This document shows positions 1 to 13,300 of a DNA stretch of 64,000 nucleotides, piece after piece. Under the pieces are notes generated by a model. The model searched no databases. It was not told the DNA's origin and worked only from the letters and a program-made list of their open reading frames with translations. Positions within the stretch are counted from its first letter, which is position 1. Every line of letters starts with the position of its first letter. The stretch comes from Aptenodytes patagonicus. Its lineage: Eukaryota > Chordata > Aves > Sphenisciformes > Spheniscidae. The position numbers and the translations under genes were made by a program. Location: the NCBI RefSeq assembly GCF_965638725.1, contig NC_134963.1, positions 11,250,501-11,314,500 of the forward strand, given 5' to 3'.

Positions 1-778
1 GCTTTTTTTGTCCTGCCTTGTAGTTCATCTTTTTTAATCAGGCTTTCAAACAGTCAGTGAAAAACATTTTGTAAAACCAGTGGCCTGGCATAGCTGTCCT
101 CCAGCTCTCTGCCTGTGACGTCTCCAAACCTCACCTGTGTCTTGTTCCACTGTCCTTTAAATCCCTAGATGAGCATCCCTGCTGTCACCTTTCCCATTTG
201 CCATCCCATGCCTCCTACATCAGAAGCAGTGTATACTGACCCTTCCAACAACCACCAGTTTCCACCCTTGATACAAGTGATCCAGCTACATAGTGCAGCT
301 CTCTAGCTACTTCCAGTCGGGATGGTGGAAAGTAGCGAGGAACCCAGTGTCATGGCCAGTGTTTTGCACTGCATTGCAATCTTGGTCTAAGCCCATAAAC
401 TTTCAGCTTCTTTCTGTTTCACAGATATCTTCTGGTTCACAAGAGATTTAAACATTTCTCTGAAGTTATCTAATTCAATAAGATAATTAGGTTAAATCAG
501 TAACAATTTTCCCCATGCTATAATTAGCTTGGAATTTGTGACCTGTTTTTCAAACCAGGGTGCAGTTCAGCTCACCTCTGTAGATATGACACTGCAGGCT
601 ACTTTTGGCCTTCCACTGTATTCAGTACAGAGAGATAAGTAGTTCTAGTGAGCACCTACTACAGAGCCCAGCATCGTGGGCTTTTTCACAAATATTGCTT
701 CTCCTATATGTTTGGATCAGCTGTGCTACAGCTATAAAATTAACTTTCATTCTTTTCCCTCCTTTCACCTTTGTCTAG

Positions 779-2531
779 GATCAGTTTCTCTGGATGCGTT
801 ATGGCAGTGTTATTCTCATCTTTTTATTCATCATTGCCTATGGAATAGGACCAGGTGAGTACAACAATAAAAGCAACAACAGGAAACCTTGGGCCATATG
901 GACAAGCACAGGCCATGGATGTATGGAAGTAGAACTAGACTGTGTGAATATATCTTTGAAAATCAACAGCTTAGTTTGGAATGAAATTGGGGAAGTCCCA
1001 ATTTTTGATGAATTAATGACCCAAGAAACAATTTCTTTAACAAATTATTAGAAATTATTCAGACCCTGATGAATCAGGACCCTGTTTCCTCTCACTGCGT
1101 TACAGGTTCAAGCCAAAAAAATACTTGTTAATCAATTCACTAAGACTTGTTTTGGAAGGTGTGAATGCTGTTCAGTGCATACAGGCTCAACAGGTCCAAC
1201 TCTGTCTTTGCCTAAGGGCAGAGGTAGCCTCTTCTAAAATATCAGAGTTTTCTCAACTCACCTGTAAAATCCTACTCTATTAAAGAATGATACCTGATAG
1301 CAGGCATAGTCTGTCTCCTAGCATTGCTCTGTCCTTTCTCATCCTCTCTTAACGTCACTCTGAATCACCTACATCAGTAATGCCAGAACCAAACTTACAG
1401 CTCTCTATTAGGTTCTCACTCACCCAAGACCAATATTTACTCTGAATGTTCCCTGACTAAACACTACTTTTAGTTATTACAGTCTCCAAATTCAAATGGC
1501 AGCCTTTATTATTGTAAGGGCTGTACATGAGGACCATGAATGTCTTGAAAACCTAACAGAATTCCCACAGTAGCAGAACCAAGGTGTCTTCTATGGGCAA
1601 TGGAGAGAAATAGGCCATTAGGGCCATTCATCTCCATATTTTATACATCTTAGGTGGATAGAAACTGCACTTCAGGGGTGTCCATCTCTCTCCATGGACT
1701 GTAAGAGAAGTCTGTAGGGGAATTCAGACAGAGATGGCTATGCTGCCCAAATTTAGATGATCTCATGGTAGCCTCGCTTACCAGTGACATCAGTTCACTC
1801 ACTTCGAGGAATATGGTTAACTACAACAATGTTTTTATTGCTTTTTTATGGTTTTTCCTCAGCTGGAGCTGTCGCATCTGTCATGAATGAAATCTTCACC
1901 CTCTCAACAAGGTCCTCCGCTTTTGTAATTGGTGGAATCATCATTTGGCTAGGCCTCACTTTCACTGGAATGATTTTCCCCTTTGCTGTCGTATGTAATT
2001 TAATTCAAATCTTCTCTTTGACTCCATCAATTTAAACTGGTTTTCTAGGCTGGTCTGGACAGGGAGTAGGATGAAATGCCTTGTAGATGATCAAAGCTGA
2101 GAATCCCTTATTGCTACTGGCATATGGAGGTCATTTGTAAAACACTACCCCAGAATTCAGACATCCTCTGCTGCCTCAAGAATAGATTGAAAAGATAAAT
2201 AAATATTCTTTCTGTAAAATCAACTTATTTCTCATTTCACAGGGACAAATCAACAATTTTCAAGCATCTATAGGGACAAGTGTTGTCGGGGAAATCACTC
2301 ATCTTATTCTATTTTTATCTCCAGATGCTTCTTGGTCCTTTTTGCTTCCTCATCTTTATTGCTGTCCTGGTCATTTCAGCGGTTCTCATCTACCTGTTCC
2401 TCCCAGAAACAAAAGGGAAGTCAACCTCCGAAATCACAGAAGAATTCGAAACACGCCGATTTAAGAAGAAACATCATCAGACTGTGGAGAAGAATGCTAC
2501 CGAAGAAAAGACATTCTGCACCAAGCTCTGA
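779..2531 (+). CDS. SLC2A11: SLC2A11-like sugar transporter, copy 1, last three exons (5' part outside window)
   Basis: Three coding exons of a class II facilitative glucose/fructose transporter are visible: 779-854 (76 bp), 1863-1990 (128 bp) and 2325-2531 (207 bp, stop TGA at 2529-2531). Their lengths and phases equal exons 10-12 of the two complete copies downstream. They join in frame across GT-AG introns. They encode the C-terminal membrane helices, with a GIGPAGAV helix-10 motif and the family signature LPETKGKS after the last helix, then a cytoplasmic tail ending FCTKL. Exons 1-9 must lie left of base 1; nothing like exon 9 is found in 1-778. No break is seen in the visible part, so the gene may be intact. 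Assignment to SLC2A11 rests on similarity to the other copies and on neighbouring MIF; the exact paralogue (SLC2A11 versus SLC2A11B) cannot be decided here. Confidence 0.85.
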
Positions 2532-2601
2532 TAGGCCACCATAAGCAACTTCCACTGACAAAAAGCCCTGTCTCAAAATCAAACTGACATGGACTTTTCT
2601 C

Positions 2602-2607
2602 AATAAA
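2602..2607 (+). terminator. AATAAA polyadenylation signal of SLC2A11-like copy 1
   Basis: A canonical AATAAA lies 71 bases after the stop codon of copy 1, suggesting a very short 3' UTR. No cleavage site can be proven from sequence alone. Confidence 0.55.
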
Positions 2608-2659
2608 ATGTAATCCAAAAAGTAATCCACAGATAGATTGTCATTAATCCAAGTAGTCC

Positions 2660-4900
2660 TATTTTATATTCATCTTTGCTTTTCATGGTGAGAGACAATG
2701 GCTCCTTCCTAGAACAGCTCTGTAGCAGGAAGACATTAGTAACTACAGACACTTCTCAGAACTGTCACATGGAAAACATTTTCAGGCATAACACATAGAT
2801 TTTATTTCAAGTCTTTCTCCTTTGCTATCATTTTAAAGAAGCAGGATTTGTCTCTACGTTTGTTACTTTGTAAGAAAGCTCTGCTCAGGATTAAGAGCAG
2901 GATGAAGAGAAGATGAAACATAAACATAGTTCTTGCAAACAATTTTCATGTCATCTCTTTACGATATCACACTGTAAAGGACCTAGTATTGATCATGAAC
3001 ACTGCACATGAACAAATGCCAGGGAGAATAACAAAGAGAACTCAATTTTGTTCTATTTTCTTGAGCTGACATCAAGTAACTGTATGTCCTGATTGTCTCT
3101 ATAATGACTGTCAGGGATCAGCCCCAGTCCCTGGGCAATTAGTACAGAAGAACTCTCACCTGCATCCTCTGGAGCAAGCTGACTGCAGCCTCCATGCATA
3201 TCAGTTGTAGCAAAATCTGGAGCAAGTTTTGTAGTGTAAGTAATACCCTCAGCCTTATTCTGGGTACCTCATGGATGGCACAAGGGTTAACAAACATATA
3301 GGCAGTGCTGAGAGCTAGAGGACCAGAGCCCTGGAATGAGACAGGGAGTAAGACACTTCGAGAGAGTACTGAGAGAGTAGGCACTTTGAAAATTCAGCCC
3401 ATTTTATAAATAATTAACTGCTCCAAAAAAAAGCAGAAGCTGTGATAGTAAATGTCTGCTAGCTGTGTACTGGCCTAGGACACATTGCACTCTACTAGTG
3501 CACATTAGCATACAGTACTACACTTTACCACTGCTATGCTCCACAGCGCCCGCGTACTGCTGCTATTCAAGAGCTGTTAATGCTGCTGACCACTGCAGCA
3601 TTTAATCACTTCCCTCCCAAAACTCTTGTACCTTCGTATAGGACGATCAATTATTTTTCCATTTTCTGTCACAGTTACAAATGGTATACCATGCCTCCTG
3701 TTTAGTAGGACCATTAAGTCCTATCTTTCTGCAGTTTAACCATTCACATTGTCTATCATTGTGCTGGAGCACTGAATCAGTGTTGAGTTTTAGGGAGTTT
3801 TCTATTTAAAAATTTCAGATAATGTGCTTGCTACTTCTAAAGGAATAGCCACAGAAGAAGCTCTGATATTAAAGCGCCAGTGTGTGTTCCAGCAGCTGAA
3901 ACCTGGGTTAGATTTTGTATTCAAACTGATTTCACTCTGTGTATCAAAACAGGGAGCGCTCATGCTACAAAATGTTCCCATTCAGAGGGACCTCGTCTGT
4001 TGAGTCATTGACATATTTAATCCATCCATTCTAAGTGCTGTCCAATTGCTGCAAAAAACATCAGTCAACAGAAATCATACGAAATAAACATTAACCTCAG
4101 TCTCAGAGTCAGATGATTACTTAAGCAAAAGGTGCAGAAAAGGCATGACAGAAAACACTTCCTCAGTCTCATAGAGTTCTGTCTGCCTGGGATCAGCCAC
4201 CCTCTCGACATAGGACGGAAAAGCTCCTTTCAGAAGTGGTGAGTACTACAGCTGGCAGTATGGGCTGTTAATATTAAGCTGTCAGAAGAATTGAGAGGTT
4301 ATCTATCTGTTGCAATTACCATTCCTAAAGAAAATACAATACATATGTACCAAACTATTTTCAAAATAATAGGGTGGACAGTGGATGCTCTTTAAATAAT
4401 CCTTCTAATTTTGTTACTGTAAAAATTAGAGCTAACATTTAAAATAAAAAAAATCAAAAGACACAGAATGAAATTTCTGGACTAAATCATCATGGAAACT
4501 TTGAAGGAAGTTCCAGCTAGGTGGAGAAACTGACTTTTTAAAACAGGTTAAAAAGTCCTCTAGTACTTAAATGGTGAGACATTTCCATACAGTTTTCACC
4601 TGCTCCCACACCTTCCCATGTATAACTGTGATACTGTTAAGCTTTCCTAGCTAGTAGCCTGATAGTGATATGAAATATCATTTGAAAATAAAGCTTTTGT
4701 GGATTGGTTAATTAATTAATGTGAAGAAGAGTAAGAAAACTGATAATCCAGAACCTTTATCTGGCTGATCTTTTTTGCATTGATGCTTTGCATGTTCTGC
4801 TAAGATTACTTAAGCATCATGAAACAAGATTATATCCTAGAAATGCAGGGACTATGATATCACCAGTTTCTTTTGTGATGAGCTTGTACTATTCCTTGCA
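2660..4900. other. Intergenic DNA between SLC2A11-like copies 1 and 2
   Basis: AT-rich sequence without a recognisable exon, RNA gene or transposon. The short open frames here have no splice context or family resemblance. Confidence 0.5.
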
Positions 4901-4901
4901 T

Positions 4902-7900
4902 GTTCAGTACCAGCGGTTGTTTGTAATGCTCTTTGCGTCGGGAATTGGTGGATCCCTCACAATTGGCTTTTAAATCTCTACGATTAACTACTCAGCCATG
5001 GTAAGAAAAGCTTTAAGCAGATACAGCATCTTCAGAAGTCATTGGTAGTGGGGTCAAAATGTAAAGGATGCTTCCCAAAATAAGTTGCAGATTGTTTCCA
5101 TCGACTTTCCACTCCCAGCTCTTTCCACCCCCCCTTCTCTGCAGCAGAAAAGAGTAAGATCTAGACTGTAGCTGCCTTTGAGTGGGCGTGCCCAGGTAAC
5201 AAACACATCAGTCTCTCCACTTAACAGACATTAACAAAGGCAGTCAAAATTTTCAAAAGGTATCACGTAAGGTAATTTTAAATGAGGTAATTTGGGTACC
5301 ACAACCATCTAACTGAAATAGCAGACAGCCTACTGGGAGCTATCTCATCTTGTCAGCAAATTGCATAAATTACCTCATCAATTTACTACAAATTCTTTCC
5401 AACAAATCTGTCCAGATACAGCATGTCTTTGTAATTCTACATGAAGACACACATGCATACAAACACGAAGCCCTTTAATGAATCAATATGCTATGTTATC
5501 AGTGCAAAGAGCTGCCAGTGATTGTGACCACAGTTTCTCTGTTCAGGATCAAGGAAGGCACTTCCAGAGTGCTGTAGCAAGAGTCATGTGATCAGGCAGG
5601 GAAAGAGAGAGATCAGAGACTATATTGATGTTTTGACAACTGTATAGTGTTAATTAAGGTTTGTATACTAACAACTGTGAGATAGGATCTTATTTTCTGC
5701 AAGACTGTGAACACAGGATATAAACATATGCCACTGGTGTTCTCATACCATGCTTGTTAATATCATGATGTCTGGGCAATGTAGGGGATGTAGGGGAATA
5801 ACTAATTAATAATCTAAATAAATCTGCATGTACAAATATTATGATGCATGAATAGTACAGTTGTATCAAGCTTTCCTCTTTGTTCTGCACAGCTATGAAG
5901 AAACTGTGGGGTGAGGAAGAGCACCAGGCAGAAGTGGACGACCTACAAAAACAAAAGGCCATTTTGTTGGAAAACATCAAAATCCTGAGTGTGCTGGAAG
6001 TGATGGAAGACCAAACTCTGCACTGGCAGCTGTGCATTTTGATTATTGTGATCATAACTCTGCAATTCTCTAGCATTAATGCAGTTGGGTATCTTCCCCT
6101 CTCCACCCACTAAAACAACTCTTAGATGTCAATAAGAAAATTCTGCAGTTTAAGCTTGCAGACACTATAAAAGAAGTAGTATCTGGGTGAGAGTCAAGCA
6201 GTCATGAGATTTACTCCTAGCCATCAGCTGGGTGCTGATTTGGCTTTGGATGTTTTTGCCCATCCATCTACCACTCTTTATTTGGAAAACTGGCATGCAC
6301 TATCTATCTACCTAACAGAAAAAGAGAGAGCTTCACTGAGCTGGCAAAGTGCTATATAAATGCATCATGTTATTTAAGAAGAGAAATTTTGAATTATGGA
6401 CATTTATTCTGCAGTAACGCTGGGGGCAGACGGGCTTGTGTATGTTAGTTACCCTGCCCACAACAGCTCAAAAACAAGAGATACACTTATCATAATCATT
6501 TAGTGTTGGACCTACAGAAGTGAAAATAGAGGTGTTAATGATGGGTGAATTTCCTGAGGAAGATGAAGGAATTCACATGAAACTTTTTCCTTTCTCTTTT
6601 CACTATTGGTACAGCCATTCTAGCCCCACTATATCCAGGCAGTCCCAAGAAAAGAGACAAAAATATGGAATGAGAAGGCTCTAGCAGGCAGTAGCTCAAA
6701 GAGGCTGTGCTCTGCCTCCTAGCCAGTTTTATTAGCTCTCCTGACAACAACAACAGCAACAGCTACCAAAGCCATAATATTTACAGAACATAACCTCCTT
6801 TGAACAGATGCAAGCATAGCCCTGACACACTAACGGTGATGCCACTACTTGTATTCAGTTCTGTTGGATGCCAGCTGCAGCCTCCTAACAGTGATTTTGG
6901 CCCTGATGCATGGGCCTGTACTGAAATAAGTAAAGCTGGATGGCACTTAAATTTCCAACTTCTTCTTGAAGGTATCTGTCACAACAATGACACTGAAGCA
7001 GTAGTACAAAGACGAGAAAGCTAAAAGAAAAAAGCCTAGCTTACTTGTTTTATCTCTCCTTTTGAGTAAAAGATAGGGAGGGTGAGTAGTCAAAATAATT
7101 TGAGATGTTGCTTGCAGAAGTATGAGAAAGAGAGGCCTTGGCATGGGGTTAAAACAACATGCAAACATTAATATTTGCGTGTTAATCGTATACTGTCTGG
7201 TTTATCAGTAACTGCAAGAGATGCAGCAATAGTAAGCATTTGCGAGAACAGACCTCCTGAGGTTTGGCACATTGGATTTGTGCAGACTGGGAGGATTAAT
7301 GCTTGAGATGGAAAGGTTCCTCAAGCCAGGAAGTAGTGAAGGTGCCCAGCAACACTACCCATAAAGGACTGACTTCTAGCAGGAGACAGTGGAGCTATAT
7401 CAGAGTAAGCATGGCTGGACTTCGTAAGAGAGGGACAGAGGGATCCAAGGCTTATGCTTTTAAACCTGACATGGTGCTGTGTGACAGGGATGAACAGTCC
7501 CTCTGCAATGTTTCAGCTGTGCTTCTGCTGAGACCGGTTCCTGCAAAAGGACCAGCAAAGACAAAGTGACGCTGGCCAAAATTACAACAGAAAATTCTCT
7601 CTTCTGTATGTGCAGAAAGGTTGGGACTCCTGAAAAGAAGATATGCAAAAGAGGAAAAGGAGAGTAAAATCAGAGAGAAGGAACTGACAAATGAAGGTGG
7701 AAGTTACCACAGCAGAATACACTATTGATCTGGTACAGTGCCAATAGTGAACGCTGACCCTAACATGTATTTTTCCGTATGTCGATATAGTTAGCTACTC
7801 CATGGCTTTAATGTCTGTTCAGTGCAGTTCAGAAGTACTACCACCTGCAGTTGTACCACATTGTGAAATCTGTGCAAACTGGGAAAAGAACAGCATGAAA

Positions 7901-8317
7901 GAAGATAAATGTTATATTTGTGTTCTGTTTGGTCTCATGCTGTTCTTATTTTCAAACAGGCTACTCGGGCATTAGAAATTCCCCTTTACAACATTGTTAG
8001 GGAAGCTGCAAGCTGTATAGAAGCACTGCCACAGAGAGGATGGGGGAAGAGGGCATGGTGGCAAAAAGAAGCACAAGATTTCATCCTGGATGCAGGCAGC
8101 ATGTTATTAATCTTTTTAGAATCAATGAGGTGTGGGGGCACAGCTCAGGAAATCATTCAGCTCAGGCATCTTCATCTACCTCTTCCTTCCAGAGACAACG
8201 GGAAACTTGGTTATGGAAATAACCAAAGAATTTGGCGCTTTACCTTTTAGGAAGAGACCTCATTCCTTTACAGGAAATACTTCTCTTGAGGAACACATCA
8301 CCTACACTAGCTTCTAG
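4902..8317 (+). pseudogene. SLC2A11: SLC2A11-like copy 2, decayed: remnants of exons 2, 7 and 12
   Basis: Three pieces align to exons of the complete copies. The first, 4902-5000, is a 99-bp exon 2 equivalent; its acceptor AG has become AT, and it carries an in-frame TAA where the others read IGFQIS. The second, 5893-6083, is exon 7, the large cytoplasmic loop plus helix 7; it is still open, has a good acceptor and is one codon longer than in the other copies. The third, about 8099-8317, is exon 12; it retains FIYLFLPET and a tail ending YTSF, but its 5' part is rearranged and its acceptor is not recognisable. No equivalent of exons 1, 3-6 or 8-11 was found between them. The copy is therefore a non-functional relic of the same tandem array, although exon 7 could still be spliced into a transcript. 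Confidence 0.85.
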
Positions 8318-8329
8318 CTGATCAGTAGA

Positions 8330-10332
8330 AGGCCCATATATTAAGTAAGGTCATAAAGGACCTTGATGCTTGCAGACTGCAAAAACAAAACAAAGGCAAA
8401 TTATTTGTTTTGTATTATTGGAAAAGATATGAATATTCCTTCATAGACACAAGTGGAATCTTCATGAATGAAAGGCATTCTCATATCACCTTAAAAACCT
8501 GAGAGCAGTCAATAATCAATAAGTCATCATCATATAAAATATGTGCTATGCTAAACTTACAGATTTCACTTAGGAAATATTTTGTGCCTAAATGTCTTCT
8601 TTAGTTCCAGTCTCTGTGATTTTGCTATTCAGAATTTCATTTTGAGTTTTGGACTATAACAAGCCCAGTCTCAAATCAAACCTAGAAGAAACCACTGAGT
8701 TCCTCTCAGTGTGAAACTGAACTGCAGATGGCTTCAGTCATCCACAATGAGCAATATAGTCTAGATCAAGCTGGCTTAGAACCAAGCCCAGCTTTTGGCT
8801 CTTTAGACAGATTTATATGACACACCTCATGAAAGTGAGTTTCATGTGTTTGCCCATTTCACAGCAAGCATTTCCTACAGCTCTATATAGACAAATTAAA
8901 AGATCTCCTTAACTCTGTAATCATTCCTTAAACATGAAACCATGCACAACTTTCATAGTGTAAAAGAGCTTTTTCTAGAATATACATGAAATTTTTAACA
9001 GAAACGGTCAATTCCATTGGGTTGACAAAAAACAAGAGGTAAACTCCTAGGATAAAATCCTCCTAAAATTGCTGATAAGGTGAAACAGTACCATGCTATA
9101 CAGTCATGTGCAGCTCAGAATCACCAGAAATGCCCAAAAACGTAAGAGATATTTCACTGCGAGCTAGTGGAATTTGCTGCTCTTTGAGATCCTCAGTAAT
9201 TATTTTCAAGGAGTGTAGGAATCCGTATGACATACCCCCCCCTACACTTTGATACAATTTGAGAAAAATTATGTAATAAAAAGGAAACATTAACATTTTG
9301 AAACAATAAATAGTCAATAGCTATGCAACTTGCATTTTTGTACAATCAAAATGTTACAATTGTTGGTGTTCAAGAGAAAATACTTACAAAAATGCCAAAT
9401 CATTCTAAATGCTATTGCAAGCCAGAATAAGCAGCGTTTGCTATGCAGTTATATAGACAATAGTTGGAATTACACAAGTAACCAAGGTTTTATTATTAAC
9501 ATGTTTTTTTTTTCTCATTTCTTTAGACTTGCAGTATTTGCAGTAAACCCCCCGGTAAATAATTGCATTCTGTGTTTTATGAACTGAAAGTACAAGTCCC
9601 AAGGTTGAGCCTGGGCATTTACTGAGGGCTTCAGTACAACCCCATTGCCCCACCTCCCCCCCACCCCATCTCTTACTGCCTTTTCACCACTCCTGGCCAA
9701 CAAACATCCCCATAAACACCAGACAAGAAACATCCCCATAAACACCAGACAAGAAATACCCTTCCTTGGTACAGTCTAACTGATACATAAAGCCAGAATA
9801 GCAGAATTAAGCATTGAAATTTGCCTATTTTTCACCTACTAAATGTTTACTATACCAATGAATCTGAAACAGAACACCACATACTTTACTTAATAATAAA
9901 TAACAGTACCTAAACCTTGTACCAGCTGCTTTTTGCTTTATGCAGATTATGGCAGAGGTACTCCTCAGTCTGCGTCATAGAAGTAAATTATTTTACTGTT
10001 CCTGGAAAACTGTTTAGATTTTTTTGCCTGAACTGTTCTCCTTTCCCTTTCCAAAGCCCTCGCTACAATCCCAGGTGCAAACTTCCTCTGCTTTGAAACT
10101 TTCCCCCTGCGGACTGGACTAGATGCAATTATTTCCTGAAATATTTAATCCGGCAGTGTTAACTTTGGCCAGTTGAAGTAAATATAAGTGAGTGAAGACG
10201 TAATAGTAAAAATTTAACTCTGCTCCCTGAAGGCAAATGCCCACTGCCATACCAGCAGGCAGGAGACAGAGACACAGAAGCCTGTGATGACAAAGACACA
10301 TCACACAGTGGACAACCAGCCCCTAGCCAGAG
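8330..10332. other. Intergenic / 5' flank of SLC2A11-like copy 3
   Basis: AT-rich DNA without a recognised gene. It holds a 26-bp direct duplication (9702-9753). Any promoter or 5' UTR of copy 3 must lie toward its right end, but there is no CpG island or clear TATA box to mark it. Confidence 0.45.
9702..9753. repeat. 26-bp unit tandemly repeated twice
   Basis: Two identical adjacent 26-bp units occupy 9702-9727 and 9728-9753, each beginning AAACATCCCC. Perfect identity suggests a recent slippage or duplication event. Confidence 0.9.
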
Positions 10333-13300
10333 ATGACCGGCTTCCTATCAGACCTGGTAAGTACTTGGTGGGGTATTTACATCTGTGACATTTTTGTATG
10401 CTACTAGTGTTTCAAAGAAAACAAAATCAGTATCTCAGTAAAAACAACAAGGCTCCTATTCACTAAAAGCGTCTTGGAAGTGGTTCTGCCCACCATTTTG
10501 AAGTATTACAGATGTTTGCGCTTCATATGCTCTCCCATCCATCTTTGTCATATTTTTATTAATACATTAACGTTTCTTAAATGTTTTCATTTACTGGAAA
10601 ATATTTGCTTACCTCCAAACATAATTTGTTTTGCTTACCTGCTTAAAAAAGAGTTTTGTTAAATATATTACTAATTATTTAGTGCAAGAGATGGCAGGCA
10701 GAGGTTTTGAAAGGCAGGGAACAGGACTGGATGTTGGCAGCTGTCCTGGTTTCGGCAGGGATAGAGTTAATTTTCTTCCCAGTAGCTGGTACAGTGCTGT
10801 GTTTTGGATTTAGGATGAGAATAATGTTGAAAACACACCGATGTTTTAGTTGTTGCTAAGCAGTGCTTACACTAGTCAAGGACTGTTCAGCTTCCCGTGC
10901 TCTACCGACCGAGAAGGCTGGAGGTGCACAAGAAGCTGGGAGGGGGCACAGCCAGGACAGCTGACCCAAACTGGCCAGAGGGACATTCCATACCATGGGA
11001 CGTCATGCTCAGTACATAAACTTGGGGGAGTTGGCCTGGGGGGGTGACCGCTGCTCGGGAACTGGCTGGGCATCAGTCAGCGGGTGGTGAGCAATTGCAT
11101 TGTGCATCACTTATTTTGTATATTCTTTTATCATCATCATCATCATCATCATCATTATTATTATTATTATTACTATTATTATTATTATTTTGCCTTCCTT
11201 TTCTGTCCTATTAAACTGTCTTTATCTCAACCCACAAATTTTACTTTTTTTTTCCAATTCTCTCCCCCATCCCATTGGGGGGTGGGGGGTGAGGGGGGTG
11301 AGCAAACGGCTGTGTGGTGTTTAGCTGCCTGCTGGGTTGAACCACAACAGCAGCTGTGGCATCTTGACAGGGATGTTTGTGGGAGCCTGCAGCATTTATA
11401 TCGTGGCTATGGCTGAGTCTTGAACCCGGAGTTTCTGCCTCACACATCAGTGAGGCATGTCCAATTAGGACAAAGCCACTTTGAGAAAGAGCTCTCAGCT
11501 CCTGCTGGGCACACTTAACCTCTCATCCAGGAAAAAGGAATATGGCAGCGCACCTCTGAAAGGCTGTCGATTTTTCATTCGTTCACAGCATATTCACTAT
11601 GTCCTGCTGCAAAGGCTGCTGTAGAGTAAACCTAAGTGCAGTGTTGGTTGTGTATTTTCAAATCTGTGATCAACCAGGAAAAAAAATCAAAAAGTGGGTT
11701 GCCTGTTCTCAAAGCTCCAAAGAGATTAAAATGATCATGCTGCTTGAGACAGGCAGGTGGGGCAAGAGTTCAGAACTGATGATGATAACAAGGGCTAGAA
11801 ATGACACTTTCCTCCTCCAGCGCATCTTGAGCAGAACCATTGCAGAAGGGAACTTCTGTCCCAAAACCTTTCCTTGCTGTTCCCTCCTCTCCATCTAGGT
11901 AAAAACCCATGGATTTCCAAGGGCTGCCACACTGACAGGAATCTGAGTGGAAAAAAATGCTACAAGCAACACCACTCTGGGTTTTTTTCCCCCATTTCAG
12001 ACTTCTTTTTTAAATTTTTAGCTGCTGTGGGTGATTTCAAGAGGCTTTGCCACAAAACTTGAGTTGAGGGATCACTGCCCACTATTCAAGGGCCTGAAGG
12101 GTAGGTAGCACAGCAGCTGCTTTCTCAGATAAGGAGGAAAGGTCTGGGTACAGAGGGCCTGGTCACTACTGTGGGCACAGGTCTCAGCTGCAGGTAGCCT
12201 GGCCACTGTCCAGATAGCAGAGAGGAAAGACCTCCCTCCCAAAAACCACTCTCACACATTTTAGCCCTGGAGTGTGGAATGACCTTCAGCTTGCTACTCT
12301 GTTGACTAATTATCGAGAAGGGGAGGGAAATGTAATGGTTTCCATAGCTAAAGGCTGCATTTCCTGAGTTGGATGTAGGTAAGTCACAGGGGGATATACA
12401 CTTCACACCAGGGCAAGCAGAGGGAACATGCCTATCTGCAAATCCCTTGAACAAATGAGACGTTTCTGGAGAATGAAGGACACATTCCAAGAACAGCCTG
12501 ATGTGGCTACAAGCTTAAGATTGTGTTCTACCTCTGCAGGTACAGTACCGGGGGCTCTTTCAAATTATCACTGTCTTGGGGATCGGTGGAACATTCCAAA
12601 TTGGCTTTCAAATTTCTACAATCACCTACATGTCTCAGGTAGGCAAAGACGCAGGCACACGGGTTAACGGTGGCACTGAGCCTACATTCCTGCTTGAGGA
12701 TGCTCCGCTCTGGCAGTCAGCAAGGGTTTAATCACAGTATTCTCCTCCCACAATTCTTTCCCATTACTATGCTATCACGTAAAGCAGAACATGTCAAAGT
12801 ATTGAAAATAGAAGAAAAGAAAGAGACCTGCAAGTCATTGTTTATAGAACCGTTCCTCAGAAGATGCACACTGACTGGGGTGGCATCTACATGTAAACCT
12901 ACAGCACATGTGCCTCCTTCAGTGGTCTCATTTGACACTATTCTTCACTACAAGTCCGTGCTTCAGTGCCTCAGATCTCAAGGACAAAAAAACAAAGAAT
13001 GAACTCCTTTTAATGGCAAAATGAACACACCATACTCTATTACACTATGTCTATTAGCTAATGCACACTTTTAAGAGTCTTTAGGAAATAGTGACTTTAG
13101 CTGAAGCAACAAAATTATGTTCTAAATATAATAAAATACATGCACTGGGGTCACAGTTATTGTTAACGAAAATTCTTTCTTCTGTCTCAGCATGTTAAGG
13201 CTTTCATTAATGAAACTTGGCTGGAGCGATACGGCTACCCCATCCACCAGGATAACCTCTTGTTCCTATGGTCTATCACTGTGTCCATCTTTGGTATCGG

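Noticed and set aside
11084-11416. Open frame rich in His and Tyr
   Set aside because: It is the translation of the (TCA)n/(TTA)n microsatellite inside the LTR.
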